From positions 1-64,000 of the forward strand of contig CAWUCF010000017.1 in NCBI GenBank assembly GCA_963920575.1: a stretch of 64,000 bases of DNA, given 5' to 3'. Shown piece by piece: positions 46,590-61,500 of the stretch; the first letter of the stretch is position 1, and every line of letters starts with the position of its first letter. This DNA is from Narthecium ossifragum (lineage: Eukaryota; Streptophyta; Magnoliopsida; Dioscoreales; Nartheciaceae). Below the pieces are notes generated by a model. It did not search any database. It worked only from the letters and a program-made list of their open reading frames with translations, and was not told the DNA's origin. Position numbers and translations under genes: made by a program.

Positions 46590-49500
46590 CACTTTTTGAT
46601 ACTAGGCCTTGCTAATTTTTTTTCTTGTTTCTCATTCATTTTTTTGCTGAATATCATCCCAGGCAGGCCTCTTCGAAGCTCCTCGCCACCGGATCGAGCA
46701 CGTCGAATCCCCGGATCTTCAGCCTCCAAAATAGCAAAATTTTACATTTTACCTTTTTTGCCTTTTCCTTCACTTTTTAATAACAGGCCTTGCTAATTTT
46801 TTTTCTTATTTCTCATTCATTTTTTTGCTGAATATCATCCCAGGCAGGCCTCCTCGAAGCCCCTGGCCACCGGATCGAGCACGTCGAATCCCCGGATCCT
46901 CAGCCTCCAAAATAGCAAGCTTTTTCCTTTTACCTTTTTTGCCTTTTCCTTCACTTTTTAATACTAGGCCTTGCTAGTTTTTTTTCTTATTTCTCATTCA
47001 TTTTTTTGCTGAATATCATCCCAGGCAGGACTCCTCGAAGCTCCTGGCCACCGGGTCGAGCACGTCGAATCCCCGGATCCTCAGCCTCCAAAATAGCAAG
47101 CTTTTACCTTTTACCTTTTTTGCCTTTTCCTTCACTTTTTAATACTGGGCATTGCTAATTTTTTTTCTTATTTCTCATTCATTTTTTTGCTGAATATCAT
47201 CCCAGGTAGGCCTCTTCGAAGCTCTTAGCGACCGAATCGGGCACGTCAAATCCTCAGATCCTCAGCCTCCAAAATAGTAAGCTTTTACCTTTTACCTTTT
47301 TGGCCTTTTCCTTCACATTTTGATACTAGGCCTTGCTAATTTTTTTCCCTTTTTATCATTCATCTTTTTGCTGAATATCATCTCAGGCAGACCTCCTCAA
47401 AGCCCTTGGCCACCGGAGCGACCACGTCGAATCCCCGGATCCTCAGCCTCCAAAATAGCAAGCTTTTACCTTTTACCTTTTTGCCTTTTCCTTCACTTTT
47501 TGATACTAGGCCTTGCTAATTTTTTTTCTTGTTTCTCATTCAATTTTTTGCTGAATATCATCCCAGGCAGGCCTATTCGAAGCTCCTGGCCACCGGATCG
47601 AGCAAGTCGAATCCCCGGATCCTCAGCCTCCAAAATAGCAAACTTTTACCTTTTACCTTTTTTGCCTTTTCCTTCACTTTTTAATACTAGGCCTTGCTAA
47701 TTCTTTTTCTTATTTCTCATTCATTTTGTTGCAGAATATCATCCCAGGCAGGACTCCTCGAAGCCCCTGGCCACCGGGTCGAGCACGTCGAATCCCCGGA
47801 TCCTCAGCCTCCAAAATAGCAAGCTTTTACCTCTTACCTTTTTTGCCTTTTCCTTCACTTTTTAATACTGGGCATTGCTAATTTTTTTTCTTATTTCTCA
47901 TTCATTTTTTTGCTGAATATCATCCCAGATAGGTCTCCTCGAAGCTCTTAGCAACCGAATCGGGCACGTCGAATCCTCAGATCCTTAGCCTCCAAAATAG
48001 CAAGCTTTTACCTTTTACCTTTTTTTACCTTTTCCTTCACTTTTTTCTTGTTTCTCATTCATGTTTTTGCTGAATATCATCCCAGGCAGGCCTCCTCGAA
48101 GCCCCTGGCCACCAGATCGCCCACGTCGAATCCCCGGGTCCTCAGCATCCAAAATAGCAAGCTTTTACCTTTTACCTTTTTCGCCTTTTCCTTCACTTTT
48201 TAATACTAGGCCTTGCTAATTTTTTTTCTTATTTCTCATTAATTTTTTTGCTGAATATCATCCCAGGTAGGCCTCTTCGAAGCTCTTGGCGACCGAATCG
48301 GGCACGTCAAATCCTCAGATTCTCAGCCTCCAAAATAGCAAGCTTTTACCTTTTACCTTTTTTGCCTTTTCCTTCACTTTTTAATACTAGGCCTTGCTAA
48401 TGTTTTTTCTTATTTCTCATTCATTTTTTTGCTGAATATCATCCCAGGCAGGCCTCCTCGAAGCCCCTGGCCACGGGATCGAGCACGTCGAATCCCCGGA
48501 TCCTCAGCCTCCAAAATAGCAAGCTTTTACCTTTTTAGCCTTTTCCTTAACTTTTTAATACTAAGCCTTGCTAATTTTTTTTCTTGTTTCTCATTCATTT
48601 TTTTGCTGAATATCATCCCTGGTAGGCCTCCTCGAAGCTCTTGGCAACCGAATCGGGCACGTCGAATCCTCAGCATCCAAAATTGCAAGCATTTACCTTT
48701 TATCTTTTTTGCCTTTTCCTTCACATTTTGATACTAGGCCTGCTAATTTTTTTCCCTTTTTCTCATTCATCTTTTTGCTGAATATCATCCCAGGCAGGCC
48801 TTCTCGAAGCCCCTGGCGACCGAATCGAGCACGTCGAATCCCCGGATCCTCAGCCTCCAAAATAGCAAGCTTTTACCTTTTACCTTTTTTGCCTTTTCCT
48901 TCACTTTTTAATACTAGGCCTTGCTAATTTTTTTTCTTATTTCTAATTAATTTTTTTGCTGAATATCATCCCAGGCAGGCCTCCTCGAAGCCCCTGGCCA
49001 CGGGATCGAGCACGTCGAATCCCCGGATCCTCAGCCTCCAAAATAGCAAGCTTTTACCTTTTACCTTTTTTGCCTTTTCTATCACTTTCTAATACTAGGC
49101 CTTGCTAATGTTTTTTCTTATTTCTCATTCATTTTTTCGCTGAATATCAACCCAGGCAGGCCTCCTCGAAGCCCCTGGCCACGGGATCAAGCACGTCGAA
49201 TCCCCGGATCCTCAGCCTCCAAAATAGCAAGCTTTTACCTTTTACCTTTTTTGCCTTTTCTATCACTTTTTGATACTAGGCCTTGCTAATTTTTTTCCCT
49301 TTTTCTCATTCATATTTTTGCTAAATATCATCCCAGGCAGGCCTCCTCGAAGCCCCTGGCCACTGGATCGGACACGTCGAATCCCTGGATCCTCAGCCTG
49401 CAAAATAGCAAGCTTTTAGCTTTTACCTTTTTGCCTTTTCCTTCACTTTTTGATACTAGGCCTTGCTAATTTCTTTTCTTATTTCTCATTCAACTTTTTG

Positions 49501-52500
49501 CTGAATATCATTCCAGGCAGGCCTCCTCGAAGCCCCTGGCCACCGGATCGCACACGTCGAATCCCCGGATCCTCAGCCTCCAAAATAGCAAGCTTTTACC
49601 TTTTACCTTTTTTGCCTTTTCCTTCACTTTTTAATACTAGGCCTTGCTAATTTTTTTTCTTATTTCTCATTCATTTTTTTGCTGAATATCATTAGAGGCA
49701 GGCCTCCTCGAAGCCCCTGGCCACCGGATCGAGCACGTCGAATCCCCGGATCCTCAGCCTCCAAAATAGCAAGCTTTTACCTTTTACCTTTTTTGTCTTT
49801 TCCTTCAGTTTTTAATACTAGGCCTTGCTAATATTTTTTCTTATTTCACATTCATTTTTTTGCTGAATATCATCCCAGGTAGGCCTCCTCGAAGCTCGTG
49901 GCGACCGAATTGGGCACGTCGAATCCTCAGATCCTCAGTCTCCAAAATAGCAAGCTTTTACCTTTTAACTTTTTGCCTTTTCCTTCACTTTTTGATACTA
50001 GGCCTTGCTAAATTTTTTTCTTGTTTCTCATTCATTTTTTTGCTGAATATCATCCCAGGCAGGCCTCTTCGAAGCTCCTGGCCACCGGATCGAGCACGTC
50101 GAATCCCCGGATCCTCAGCCTCCAAAATAGCAAAATTTTACATTTTACCTTTTTTGCCTTTTCCTTCACTTTTTAATAATAGGCCTTGCTAATTTTTTTT
50201 CTTATTTCTCATTCATTTTTTTGCTGAATATCATCCCAGGCAGGCCTCCTCGAAGCCCCTGGCCACCGGATCGAGCACGTCGAATCCCCGGATCCTCAGC
50301 CTCCAAAATAGCAAGCTTTTTCCTTTTACCTTTTTTGCCTTTTCCTTCAATTTTTAATACTAGGCCTTGCTAGTTTTTTTTCTTATTTCTCATTCATTTT
50401 TTTGCTGAATATCATCCCAGGCAGGACTCCTCGAAGCTCCTGGCCACCGGGTCGAGCACGTCGAATCCCCGGATCCTCAGCCTCCAAAATAGCAAGCTTT
50501 TACCTTTTACCTTTTTTGCCTTTTCCTTCACTTTTTAATACTGGGCATTGCTAATTTTTTTTCTTATTTCTCATTCATTTTTTTGCTGAATATCATCCCA
50601 GGTAGGCCTCTTCGAAGCTCTTAGCGACCGAATCGGGCACGTCAAATCCTCAGATCCTCAGCCTCCAAAATAGTAAGCTTTTACCTTTTACCTTTTTGGC
50701 CTTTTCCTTCACATTTTGATACTAGGCCTTGCTAATTTTTTTCCCTTTTTATCATTCATCTTTTTGCTGAATATCATCTCAGGCAGACCTCCTCAAAGCC
50801 CTTGGCCACCGGAGCGACCACGTCGAATCCCCGGATCCTCAGCCTCCAAAATAGCAAGCTTTTACCTTTTACCTTTTTGCCTTTTCCTTCACTTTTTGAT
50901 ACTAGGCCTTGCTAATTTTTTTTCTTGTTTCTCATTCAATTTTTTGCTGAATATCATCCCAGGCAGGCCTATTCGAAGCTCCTGGCCACCGGATCGAGCA
51001 AGTCGAATCCCCGGATCCTCAGCCTCCAAAATAGCAAACTTTTACCTTTTACCTTTTTTGCCTTTTCCTTCACTTTTTAATACTAGGCCTTGCTAATTTT
51101 TTTTCTTATTTCTCATTCATTTTGTTGCAGAATATCATCCCAGGCAGGACTCCTCGAAGCCCCTGGCCACCGGGTCGAGCACGTCGAATCCCCGGATCCT
51201 CAGCCTCCAAAATAGCAAGCTTTTACCTCTTACCTTTTTTGCCTTTTCCTTCACTTTTTAATACTGGGCATTGCTAATTTTTTTTCTTATTTCTCATTCA
51301 TTTTTTTGCTGAATATCATCCCAGATAGGTCTCCTCGAAGCTCTTAGCAACCGAATCGGGCACGTCGAATCCTCAGATCCTTAGCCTCCAAAATAGCAAG
51401 CTTTTACCTTTTACCTTTTTTTACCTTTTCCTTCACTTTTTTCTTGTTTCTCATTCATGTTTTTGCTGAATATCATCCCAGGCAGGCCTCCTCGAAGCCC
51501 CTGGCCACCAGATCGCCCACGTCGAATCCCCGGGTCCTCAGCATCCAAAATAGCAAGCTTTTACCTTTTACCTTTTTCGCCTTTTCCTTCACTTTTTAAT
51601 ACTAGGCCTTGCTAATTTTTTTTCTTATTTCTCATTAATTTTTTTGCTGAATATCATCCCAGGTAGGCCTCTTCGAAGCTCTTGGCGACCGAATCGGGCA
51701 CGTCAAATCCTCAGATCCTCAGCCTCCAAAATAGCAAGCTTTTACCTTTTACCTTTTTTGCCTTTTCCTTCACTTTTTAATACTAGGCCTTGCTAATGTT
51801 TTTTCTTATTTCTCATTCATTTTTTTGCTGAATATCATCCCAGGCAGGCCTCCTCGAAGCCCCTGGCCACGGGATCGAGCACGTCGAATCCCCGGATCCT
51901 CAGCCTCCAAAATAGCAAGCTTTTACCTTTTTAGCCTTTTCCTTAACTTTTTAATACTAAGCCTTGCTAATTTTTTTTCTTGTTTCTCATTCATTTTTTT
52001 GCTGAATATCATCCCTGGTAGGCCTCCTCGAAGCTCTTGGCAACCGAATCGGGCACGTCGAATCCTCAGCATCCAAAATTGCAAGCATTTACCTTTTATC
52101 TTTTTTGCCTTTTCCTTCACATTTTGATACTAGGCCTGCTAATTTTTTTCCCTTTTTCTCATTCATCTTTTTGCTGAATATCATCCCAGGCAGGCCTTCT
52201 CGAAGCCCCTGGCGACCGAATCGAGCACGTCGAATCCCCGGATCCTCAGCCTCCAAAATAGCAAGCTTTTACCTTTTACCTTTTTTGCCTTTTCCTTCAC
52301 TTTTTAATACTAGGCCTTGCTAATTTTTTTTCTTATTTCTCATTAATTTTTTTGCTGAATATCATCCCAGGCAGGCCTCCTCGAAGCCCCTGGCCACGGG
52401 ATCGAGCACGTCGAATCCCCGGATCCTCAGCCTCCAAAATAGCAAGCTTTTACCTTTTACCTTTTTTGCCTTTTCTATCACTTTCTAATACTAGGCCTTG

Positions 52501-55500
52501 CTAATGTTTTTTCTTATTTCTCATTCATTTTTTCGCTGAATATCAACCCAGGCAGGCCTCCTCGAAGCCCCTGGCCACGGGATCAAGCACGTCGAATCCC
52601 CGGATCCTCAGCCTCCAAAATAGCAAGATTTTACCTTTTACCTTTTTTGCCTTTTCTATCACTTTTTGATACTAGGCCTTGCTAATTTTTTTCCCTTTTT
52701 CTCATTCATATTTTTGCTAAATATCATCCCAGGCAGGCCTCCTCGAAGCCCCTGGCCACTGGATCGGACACGTCGAATCCCTGGATCCTCAGCCTGCAAA
52801 ATAGCAAGCTTTTAGCTTTTACCTTTTTGCCTTTTCCTTCACTTTTTGATACTAGGCCTTGCTAATTTCTTTTCTTATTTCTCATTCAACTTTTTGCTGA
52901 ATATCATTCCAGGCAGGCCTCCTCGAAGCCCCTGGCCACCGGATCGCACACGTCGAATCCCCGGATCCTCAGCCTCCAAAATAGCAAGCTTTTACCTTTT
53001 ACCTTTTTTGCCTTTTCCTTCACTTTTTAATACTAGGCCTTGCTAATTTTTTTTCTTATTTCTCATTCATTTTTTTGCTGAATATCATTAGAGGCAGGCC
53101 TCCTCGAAGCCCCTGGCCACCGGATCGAGCACGTCGAATCCCCGGATCCTCAGCCTCCAAAATAGCAAGCTTTTACCTTTTACCTTTTTTGTCTTTTCCT
53201 TCAGTTTTTAATACTAGGCCTTGCTAATATTTTTTCTTATTTCACATTCATTTTTTTGCTGAATATCATCCCAGGTAGGCCTCCTCGAAGCTCGTGGCGA
53301 CCGAATTGGGCACGTCGAATCCTCAGATCCTCAGTCTCCAAAATAGCAAGCTTTTACCTTTTAACTTTTTGCCTTTTCCTTCACTTTTTGATACTAGGCC
53401 TTGCTAAATTTTTTTCTTGTTTCTCATTCATTTTTTTGCTGAATATCATCCCAGGCAGGCCTCTTCGAAGCTCCTGGCCACCGGATCGAGCACGTCGAAT
53501 CCCCGGATCCTCAGCCTCCAAAATAGCAAAATTTTACATTTTACCTTTTTTGCCTTTTCCTTCACTTTTTAATAATAGGCCTTGCTAATTTTTTTTCTTA
53601 TTTCTCATTCATTTTTTTGCTGAATATCATCCCAGGCAGGCCTCCTCGAAGCCCCTGGCCACCGGATCGAGCACGTCGAATCCCCGGATCCTCAGCCTCC
53701 AAAATAGCAAGCTTTTTCCTTTTACCTTTTTTGCCTTTTCCTTCAATTTTTAATACTAGGCCTTGCTAGTTTTTTTTCTTATTTCTCATTCATTTTTTTG
53801 CTGAATATCATCCCAGGCAGGACTCCTCGAAGCTCCTGGCCACCGGGTCGAGCACGTCGAATCCCCGGATCCTCAGCCTCCAAAATAGCAAGCTTTTACC
53901 TTTTACCTTTTTTGCCTTTTCCTTCACTTTTTAATACTGGGCATTGCTAATTTTTTTTCTTATTTCTCATTCATTTTTTTGCTGAATATCATCCCAGGTA
54001 GGCCTCTTCGAAGCTCTTAGCGACCGAATCGGGCACGTCAAATCCTCAGATCCTCAGCCTCCAAAATAGTAAGCTTTTACCTTTTACCTTTTTGGCCTTT
54101 TCCTTCACATTTTGATACTAGGCCTTGCTAATTTTTTTCCCTTTTTATCATTCATCTTTTTGCTGAATATCATCTCAGGCAGACCTCCTCAAAGCCCTTG
54201 GCCACCGGAGCGACCACGTCGAATCCCCGGATCCTCAGCCTCCAAAATAGCAAGCTTTTACCTTTTACCTTTTTGCCTTTTCCTTCACTTTTTGATACTA
54301 GGCCTTGCTAATTTTTTTTCTTGTTTCTCATTCAATTTTTTGCTGAATATCATCCCAGGCAGGCCTATTCGAAGCTCCTGGCCACCGGATCGAGCAAGTC
54401 GAATCCCCGGATCCTCAGCCTCCAAAATAGCAAACTTTTACCTTTTACCTTTTTTGCCTTTTCCTTCACTTTTTAATACTAGGCCTTGCTAATTTTTTTT
54501 CTTATTTCTCATTCATTTTGTTGCAGAATATCATCCCAGGCAGGACTCCTCGAAGCCCCTGGCCACCGGGTCGAGCACGTCGAATCCCCGGATCCTCAGC
54601 CTCCAAAATAGCAAGCTTTTACCTCTTACCTTTTTTGCCTTTTCCTTCACTTTTTAATACTGGGCATTGCTAATTTTTTTTCTTATTTCTCATTCATTTT
54701 TTTGCTGAATATCATCCCAGATAGGTCTCCTCGAAGCTCTTAGCAACCGAATCGGGCACGTCGAATCCTCAGATCCTTAGCCTCCAAAATAGCAAGCTTT
54801 TACCTTTTACCTTTTTTTACCTTTTCCTTCACTTTTTTCTTGTTTCTCATTCATGTTTTTGCTGAATATCATCCCAGGCAGGCCTCCTCGAAGCCCCTGG
54901 CCACCAGATCGCCCACGTCGAATCCCCGGGTCCTCAGCATCCAAAATAGCAAGCTTTTACCTTTTACCTTTTTCGCCTTTTCCTTCACTTTTTAATACTA
55001 GGCCTTGCTAATTTTTTTTCTTATTTCTCATTAATTTTTTTGCTGAATATCATCCCAGGTAGGCCTCTTCGAAGCTCTTGGCGACCGAATCGGGCACGTC
55101 AAATCCTCAGATCCTCAGCCTCCAAAATAGCAAGCTTTTACCTTTTACCTTTTTTGCCTTTTCCTTCACTTTTTAATACTAGGCCTTGCTAATGTTTTTT
55201 CTTATTTCTCATTCATTTTTTTGCTGAATATCATCCCAGGCAGGCCTCCTCGAAGCCCCTGGCCACGGGATCGAGCACGTCGAATCCCCGGATCCTCAGC
55301 CTCCAAAATAGCAAGCTTTTACCTTTTTAGCCTTTTCCTTAACTTTTTAATACTAAGCCTTGCTAATTTTTTTTCTTGTTTCTCATTCATTTTTTTGCTG
55401 AATATCATCCCTGGTAGGCCTCCTCGAAGCTCTTGGCAACCGAATCGGGCACGTCGAATCCTCAGCATCCAAAATTGCAAGCATTTACCTTTTATCTTTT

Positions 55501-58500
55501 TTGCCTTTTCCTTCACATTTTGATACTAGGCCTGCTAATTTTTTTCCCTTTTTCTCATTCATCTTTTTGCTGAATATCATCCCAGGCAGGCCTTCTCGAA
55601 GCCCCTGGCGACCGAATCGAGCACGTCGAATCCCCGGATCCTCAGCCTCCAAAATAGCAAGCTTTTACCTTTTACCTTTTTTGCCTTTTCCTTCACTTTT
55701 TAATACTAGGCCTTGCTAATTTTTTTTCTTATTTCTCATTAATTTTTTTGCTGAATATCATCCCAGGCAGGCCTCCTCGAAGCCCCTGGCCACGGGATCG
55801 AGCACGTCGAATCCCCGGATCCTCAGCCTCCAAAATAGCAAGCTTTTACCTTTTACCTTTTTTGCCTTTTCTATCACTTTCTAATACTAGGCCTTGCTAA
55901 TGTTTTTTCTTATTTCTCATTCATTTTTTCGCTGAATATCAACCCAGGCAGGCCTCCTCGAAGCCCCTGGCCACGGGATCAAGCACGTCGAATCCCCGGA
56001 TCCTCAGCCTCCAAAATAGCAAGATTTTACCTTTTACCTTTTTTGCCTTTTCTATCACTTTTTGATACTAGGCCTTGCTAATTTTTTTCCCTTTTTCTCA
56101 TTCATATTTTTGCTAAATATCATCCCAGGCAGGCCTCCTCGAAGCCCCTGGCCACTGGATCGGACACGTCGAATCCCTGGATCCTCAGCCTGCAAAATAG
56201 CAAGCTTTTAGCTTTTACCTTTTTGCCTTTTCCTTCACTTTTTGATACTAGGCCTTGCTAATTTCTTTTCTTATTTCTCATTCAACTTTTTGCTGAATAT
56301 CATTCCAGGCAGGCCTCCTCGAAGCCCCTGGCCACCGGATCGCACACGTCGAATCCCCGGATCCTCAGCCTCCAAAATAGCAAGCTTTTACCTTTTACCT
56401 TTTTTGCCTTTTCCTTCACTTTTTAATACTAGGCCTTGCTAATTTTTTTTCTTATTTCTCATTCATTTTTTTGCTGAATATCATTAGAGGCAGGCCTCCT
56501 CGAAGCCCCTGGCCACCGGATCGAGCACGTCGAATCCCCGGATCCTCAGCCTCCAAAATAGCAAGCTTTTACCTTTTACCTTTTTTGTCTTTTCCTTCAG
56601 TTTTTAATACTAGGCCTTGCTAATATTTTTTCTTATTTCACATTCATTTTTTTGCTGAATATCATCCCAGGTAGGCCTCCTCGAAGCTCGTGGCGACCGA
56701 ATTGGGCACGTCGAATCCTCAGATCCTCAGTCTCCAAAATAGCAAGCTTTTACCTTTTAACTTTTTGCCTTTTCCTTCACTTTTTGATACTAGGCCTTGC
56801 TAAATTTTTTTCTTGTTTCTCATTCATTTTTTTGCTGAATATCATCCCAGGCAGGCCTCTTCGAAGCTCCTGGCCACCGGATCGAGCACGTCGAATCCCC
56901 GGATCCTCAGCCTCCAAAATAGCAAAATTTTACATTTTACCTTTTTTGCCTTTTCCTTCACTTTTTAATAATAGGCCTTGCTAATTTTTTTTCTTATTTC
57001 TCATTCATTTTTTTGCTGAATATCATCCCAGGCAGGCCTCCTCGAAGCCCCTGGCCACCGGATCGAGCACGTCGAATCCCCGGATCCTCAGCCTCCAAAA
57101 TAGCAAGCTTTTTCCTTTTACCTTTTTTGCCTTTTCCTTCAATTTTTAATACTAGGCCTTGCTAGTTTTTTTTCTTATTTCTCATTCATTTTTTTGCTGA
57201 ATATCATCCCAGGCAGGACTCCTCGAAGCTCCTGGCCACCGGGTCGAGCACGTCGAATCCCCGGATCCTCAGCCTCCAAAATAGCAAGCTTTTACCTTTT
57301 ACCTTTTTTGCCTTTTCCTTCACTTTTTAATACTGGGCATTGCTAATTTTTTTTCTTATTTCTCATTCATTTTTTTGCTGAATATCATCCCAGGTAGGCC
57401 TCTTCGAAGCTCTTAGCGACCGAATCGGGCACGTCAAATCCTCAGATCCTCAGCCTCCAAAATAGCAAGCTTTTACCTTTTACCTTTTACCTTTTTTGCC
57501 TTTTCCTTTACATTTTGATACTAGGCCTTGCTAATTTTTTTCCCTTTTTCTCATTCATCTTTTTGCTGAATATCATCCCAGGCAGACCTCCTCAAAGCCC
57601 TTGGCCACCGGAGCGACCACGTCGAATCCCCGGATCCTCAGCCTCCAAAATAGCAAGCTTTTACCTTTTACCTTTTTTGCCTTTTCGTTCACTTTTTAAT
57701 ACTAGGCCTTGCTAATGTTTTTTCTTATTTCTCATTCATTTTTTTGCTGAATATCATCCCAGGCAGGCCTTCTCGAAGCCCCTGGCCAAGGGATCGAGCA
57801 CGTCAAATCCCCGGATCCTCTGCCTCCAAAATAGCAAGCTTTTACCTTTTACCTTTTTGCCTTTTCCTTCACTTTTTGATACTAGGCCTTGCTAATTTTT
57901 TTTCTTGTTACTTATTCAATTTTTTGCTGAATATCATCCCAGGCAGGCCTATTCGAAGCTCCTGGCCACCGGATCGAGCAAGTCGAATCCCCGGATCCTC
58001 AGCCTCCAAAATAGCAAACTTTTACCTTTTACCTTTTTTGCCTTTTCCTTCACTTTTTAATACTAGGCCTTGCTAATTTTTTTTCTTATTTCTCATTCAT
58101 TTTGTTGCTGAATATCATCCCAGGCAGGACTCCTCGAAGCCCCTGGCCACCGGGTCGAGCACGTCGAATCCCCGGATCCTCAGCCTCCAAAATAGCAAGC
58201 TTTTACCTCTTACCTTTTTTGCCTTTTCCTTCACTTTTTAATACTGGGCATTGCTAATTTTTTTTCTTATTTCTCATTCATTTTTTTGCTGAATATCATC
58301 CCAGATAAGCCTCCTCGAAGCTCTTAGCAACCGAATCGGGCACGTCGAGTCCTCAGATCCTCAGCCTCCAAAATAGCAAGCTTTTACATTTTACCTTTTT
58401 TTACCTTTTCCTTCACTTTTTTCTTGTTTCTCATTCATGTTTTTGCTGAATATCATCCCAGGCAGGCCTCCTCGAAGCCCCTGGCCACCAGATCGACCAC

Positions 58501-61500
58501 GTCGAATCCCCGGGTCCTCAGCATCCAAAATAGCAAGCTTTTACCTTTTACCTTTTTCGCCTTTTCCTTCACTTTTTAATACTAGGCCTTGCTAATTTTT
58601 TTTCTTATTTCTCATTAATTTTTTTGCTGAATATCATCCCAGGTAGGCCTCTTCGAAGCTCTTGGCGACCGAATCGGGCACGTCAAATCCTCAGATCCTC
58701 AGCCTCCAAAATAGCAAGCTTTTACCTTTTACCTTTTTTGCCTTTTCCTTCACTTTTTAATACTAGGCCTTGCTAATGTTTTTTCTTATTTCTCATTCAT
58801 TTTTTTGCTGAATATCATCCCAGGCAGGCCTCCTCGAAGCCCCTGGCCACGGGATCGAGCACGTCGAATCCCCGGATCCTCAGCCTCCAAAATAGCAAGC
58901 TTTTACCTTTTTAGCCTTTTCCTTAACTTTTTAATACTAAGCCTTGCTAATTTTTTTTCTCGTTTCTCATTCATTTTTTTGCGGAATATCATCCCTGGTA
59001 GGCCTCCTCGAAGCTCTTGGCAACCGAATCGGGCACGTCGAATCCTCAGCATCCAAAATTGCAAGCATTTACCTTTTATCTTTTTTGCCTTTTCCTTCAC
59101 ATTTTGATACTAGGCCTGCTAATTTTTTTCCCTTTTTCTCATTCATCTTTTTGCTGAATATCATCCCAGGCAGGCCTTCTCGAAGCCCCTGGCGACCGGA
59201 TCGAGCACGTCGAATCCCCGGATCCTCAGCCTCCAAAATAGCAAGCTTTTACCTTTTACCTTTTTTGCCTTTTCCTTCACTTTTTAATACTAGGCCTTGC
59301 TAATTTTTTTTCTTATTTCTCATTAATTTTTTTGCTGAATATCATCCCAGGCAGGCCTCCTCGAAGCCCCTGGCCACGGGATCGAGCACGTCGAATCCCC
59401 GGATCCTCAGCCTCCAAAATAGCAAGCTTTTACCTTTTACCTTTTTTGCCTTTTCTATCACTTTCTAATACTAGGCCTTGCTAATGTTTTTTCTTATTTC
59501 TCATTCATTTTTTCGCTGAATATCATCCCAGGCAGGCCTCCTCGAAGCCCCTGGCCACGGGATCGAGCACGTCGAATCCCCGGATCCTCAGCCTCCAAAA
59601 TAGCAAGCTTTTACCTTTTACCTTTTTTGCCCTTTCTATCACTTTTTGATACTAGGCCTTGCTAATTTTTTTCCCTTTTTCTCATTCATATTTTTGCTAA
59701 ATATCATCCCAGGCAGGCCTCCTCGAAGCCCCTGGCCACTGGATCGGACACGTCGAATCCCTGGATCCTCAGCCTGCAAAATAGCAAGCTTTTACCTTTT
59801 ACCTTTTTGCCTTTTCCTTCACTTTTTGATACTAGGCCTTGCTAATTTCTTTTCTTATTTCTCATTCAACTTTTTGCTGAATATCATTCCAGGCAGGCCT
59901 CCTCGAAGCCCCTGGCCACCGGATCGCACACGTCGAATCCCCGGATCCTCAGCCTCCAAAATAGCAAGCTTTTACCTTTTACCTTTTTTGCCTTTTCCTT
60001 CACTTTTTAATACTAGTCCTTGCTAATTTTTTTTCTTATTTCTCATTCATTTTTTTGCTGAATATCATTAGAGGCAGGCCTCCTCGAAGCCCCTGGCCAC
60101 CGGATCGAGCACGTCGAATCCCCGGATCCTCAGCCTCCAAAATAGCAAGCTTTTACCTTTTACCTTTTTTGCCTTTTCCTTCACTTTTTAATACTAGGCC
60201 TTGCTAATATTTTTTCTTATTTCACATTCATTTTTTTGCTGAATATCATCCCAGGTAGGCCTCCTCGAAGCTCGTGGCGACCGAATTGGGCACGTCGAAT
60301 CCTCAGATCCTCAGCCTCCAAAATAGCAAGCTTTTACCTTTTACCTTTTTTGTCTTTTCCTTCACTTTTTGATACTAGGCGTTGCTAATTTTTTTCCCTT
60401 TTTCTCATTCATCTTTTTTCTAAATATCATCCCAGGCAGTCCTCCTCGAAGCCCATGGCCACCGGATCGAGCACGTTGAATCCCCGAATCCTCAGCCTCC
60501 AAAATAGCAAGCTTTTACCTTTTACCTTTTTTGCCTTTTCCTTCACTTTTTAATACTAGGCCTTGCTAATGTTTTTTCTTATTTCTCATTCATTTTTTTG
60601 CTGAATATCATCCCAGGCAGGCCTCCTCGAAGCCCCTGGCCACGGGATCGAGCACGTCGAATCCCCGGATCCTCAGCCTCCAAAATAGCAAGCTTTTACC
60701 TTTTTAGCCTTTTCCTTAACTTTTTAATACTAAGCCTTGCTAATTTTTTTTCTTGTTTCTCATTCATTTTTTTGCTGAATATCATCCCTGGTAGGCCTCC
60801 TCGAAGCTCTTGGCAACCGAATCGGGCACGTCGAATCCTCAGCATCCAAAATTGCAAGCATTTACCTTTTATCTTTTTTGCCTTTTCCTTCACATTTTGA
60901 TACTAGGCCTGCTAATTTTTTTCCCTTTTTCTCATTCATCTTTTTGCTGAATATCATCCCAGGCAGGCCTTCTCGAAGCCCCTGGCGACCGAATCGAGCA
61001 CGTCGAATCCCCGGATCCTCAGCCTCCAAAATAGCAAGCTTTTACCTTTTACCTTTTTTGCCTTTTCCTTCACTTTTTAATACTAGGCCTTGCTAATTTT
61101 TTTTCTTATTTCTCAATAATTTTTTTGCTGAATATCATCCCAGGCAGGCCTCCTCGAAGCCCCTGGCCACGGGATCGAGCACGTCGAATCCCCGGATCCT
61201 CAGCCTCCAAAATAGCAAGCTTTTACCTTTTACCTTTTTTGCCTTTTCTATCACTTTCTAATACTAGGCCTTGCTAATGTTTTTTCTTATTTCTCATTCA
61301 TTTTTTCGCTGAATATCAACCCAGGCAGGCCTCCTCGAAGCCCCTGGCCACGGGATCAAGCACGTCGAATCCCCGGATCCTCAGCCTCCAAAATAGCAAG
61401 CTTTTACCTTTTACCTTTTTTGCCTTTTCTATCACTTTTTGATACTAGGCCTTGCTAATTTTTTTCCCTTTTTCTCATTCATATTTTTGCTAAATATCAT

